A stretch of DNA of 12,871 nucleotides from an uncultured Rubrobacteraceae bacterium (GTDB taxonomy: Bacteria; Actinomycetota; Rubrobacteria; Rubrobacterales; Rubrobacteraceae), in NCBI GenBank assembly GCA_902806015.1, contig CADCUZ010000050.1, forward strand, positions 1 to 12,871. Direction: 5' to 3'. Under the pieces are notes generated by a model. It was not told where the DNA came from and ran no database searches. It saw nothing but the letters and a program-made list of their open reading frames with translations. A program made the translations under genes and the position numbers. How positions within the stretch are numbered: the stretch's first letter is position 1; each line of letters starts with the position of its first letter. Below, piece after piece: positions 11,973 through 12,871 of the stretch.

Positions 11973-12871
11973 AGACGCTCGAAGTTCCGGTAGCGCTCCC
12001 AGTCGGTGACGGCGGCCTCGAAGGCCTCGATCTCTACCCGCGCCATGTTCAGGTAGTGACCAACGACCTCCTCCCCGAACGCCACCTGGGCCGCCTCGCT
12101 GCCCGCGAAGAGTTCGTGCGCCTCGCGCAGGTTCGTCGGGACGTGGGGCTTGTCCGTCTCGTAGGCGTTGCCGGCGAACTCACCTTCGAGGGGTAGCTCG
12201 TTGTCTATCCCGTGCAGGCCGGCGGCGATCATGGCTGCGATGGCGAGGTATGGATTGACGTCCCCGCCCGGGATGCGGTTCTCGACACGCAGGGAGTTGC
12301 CGTGGCCCACGACGCGTAAGCTACAGGTACGGTTGTCCTTGCCCCACGCGACCGCGGTCGGGGCGAAGGAGCCCACCGCGTAGCGCTTGTACGAGTTTAT
12401 GTTCGGGGCGAAGAAGAGCATGAACTCGCGCAGGCAGGCGATCTGGCCCGCGAGAAAGTGCTCGAAGGTGTCAGAGAACCCGTGGCCATCGGCGAAGACC
12501 GGGGTTCCGTCCTCGCCGCGCAAGGACAGGTGGACGTGGCAGGAGTTGCCCTCGCGCTCGTTGAACTTGGGCATAAAGGAGATCGAGCACCCTTCCTGGG
12601 CGGCGATCTCCTTGGCGCCGTTCTTGTAGATGGAGTGTCCGTCTGCTGTTGCGAGCGCCCGGTCGAACTTGAAGTTGATCTCGTGCTGCCCGAAATTGCA
12701 CTCGCCCTTCGCGTCCTCGACCGCCAGCCCCGCCGCGTTCATCGTGTTCCTTATGCGCCGCAAGAGCGGCTCGATGCGGGCCGTCCCCAACAGCGAGTAG
12801 TCCACGTTGTAGTAATTGGCGGGCTCGAGGTCCCGATACCCCTTTCGCCACGCCTCCTCGTAGGTATCTAT
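11969..12871 (-). CDS. Glutamine synthetase family protein (gamma-glutamyl amide ligase?), C-terminal 300 residues
   Basis: The frame is open to the right window edge, so the N-terminus is missing. An apparent GTG start at 12805 is internal, since EEAWRKGYRDLEPANYYNVD upstream is normal family sequence. Catalytic-domain motifs are GQHEINF, NGAKEIAAQEG, EGNSCHVHLSL (the metal/ATP histidine region), NSYKR, and ENRIPGGDVNPYLAIAAM. The sequence looks like the GlnA3/GlnA4/PuuA branch, whose members link glutamate to polyamines or ethanolamine, more than housekeeping GlnA. The operon partners (gamma-glutamyl hydrolase, aldehyde dehydrogenase, SDR) support an amide ligase acting on an amine. Substrate choice (ethanolamine, putrescine, other) is not readable from sequence. 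Confidence 0.93.
   Translation of the reverse strand: MDTYEEAWRKGYRDLEPANYYNVDYSLLGTARIEPLLRRIRNTMNAAGLAVEDAKGECNFGQHEINFKFDRALATADGHSIYKNGAKEIAAQEGCSISFMPKFNEREGNSCHVHLSLRGEDGTPVFADGHGFSDTFEHFLAGQIACLREFMLFFAPNINSYKRYAVGSFAPTAVAWGKDNRTCSLRVVGHGNSLRVENRIPGGDVNPYLAIAAMIAAGLHGIDNELPLEGEFAGNAYETDKPHVPTNLREAHELFAGSEAAQVAFGEEVVGHYLNMARVEIEAFEAAVTDWERYRNFERL

Noticed and set aside
12806..12871. GTG at 12805 as the glutamine synthetase start
   Set aside because: The frame continues upstream with conserved family sequence to the window edge.

Overview
The window is high-G+C DNA with GTG/TTG starts, strong GGAGG-type ribosome sites and tightly packed genes, which suggests an actinobacterium. The style of the genes and of the small intergenic repeats resembles Rubrobacter or another deep-branching actinobacterial lineage; this is a judgement from the sequence, not a search result.

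Left part (1-3033, + strand): the 3' end of a prephenate dehydratase gene (pheA), a 73-residue HARE-HTH protein, an unrecognised 264-residue protein and a 214-residue protein joining an HTH-like N-terminus to a C-terminal cold-shock domain. Two related tandem arrays of 30-32 nt units (983-1110 and 3156-3286) flank the last two genes, with one inverted unit directly after the cold-shock gene. Each unit carries a tiny hairpin whose two arms change together.

Middle (3034-3681): no protein gene. It holds the second array and a perfect 14-bp inverted repeat with a 41-nt loop. Read on the - strand, the loop contains the same nine bases as the anti-Shine-Dalgarno tail of 16S rRNA, and a good -35/-10 pair lies just upstream. 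This is a candidate small RNA.

Right part (3682-12871, - strand, transcribed right to left): glutamine synthetase family gene (cut by the window edge), gamma-glutamyl hydrolase (PuuD/peptidase C26), aldehyde dehydrogenase, short-chain dehydrogenase and a cysteine-synthase-like PLP enzyme. Junctions between them run from a 4-nt overlap to 10 nt. Next come a tandem glycine riboswitch with a leader-linker kink-turn and the complete glycine cleavage operon gcvPA-gcvPB-gcvT-gcvH.

How they may work together: glutamylation, alcohol oxidation, aldehyde oxidation and deglutamylation are the steps needed to turn an amino alcohol into an amino acid while its amine is masked. If the substrate is ethanolamine, the product is glycine, which is what the downstream riboswitch senses and the Gcv system breaks down. 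This ethanolamine-to-glycine-to-C1 route is my main inference. Polyamine catabolism (Puu-type) is the main alternative.
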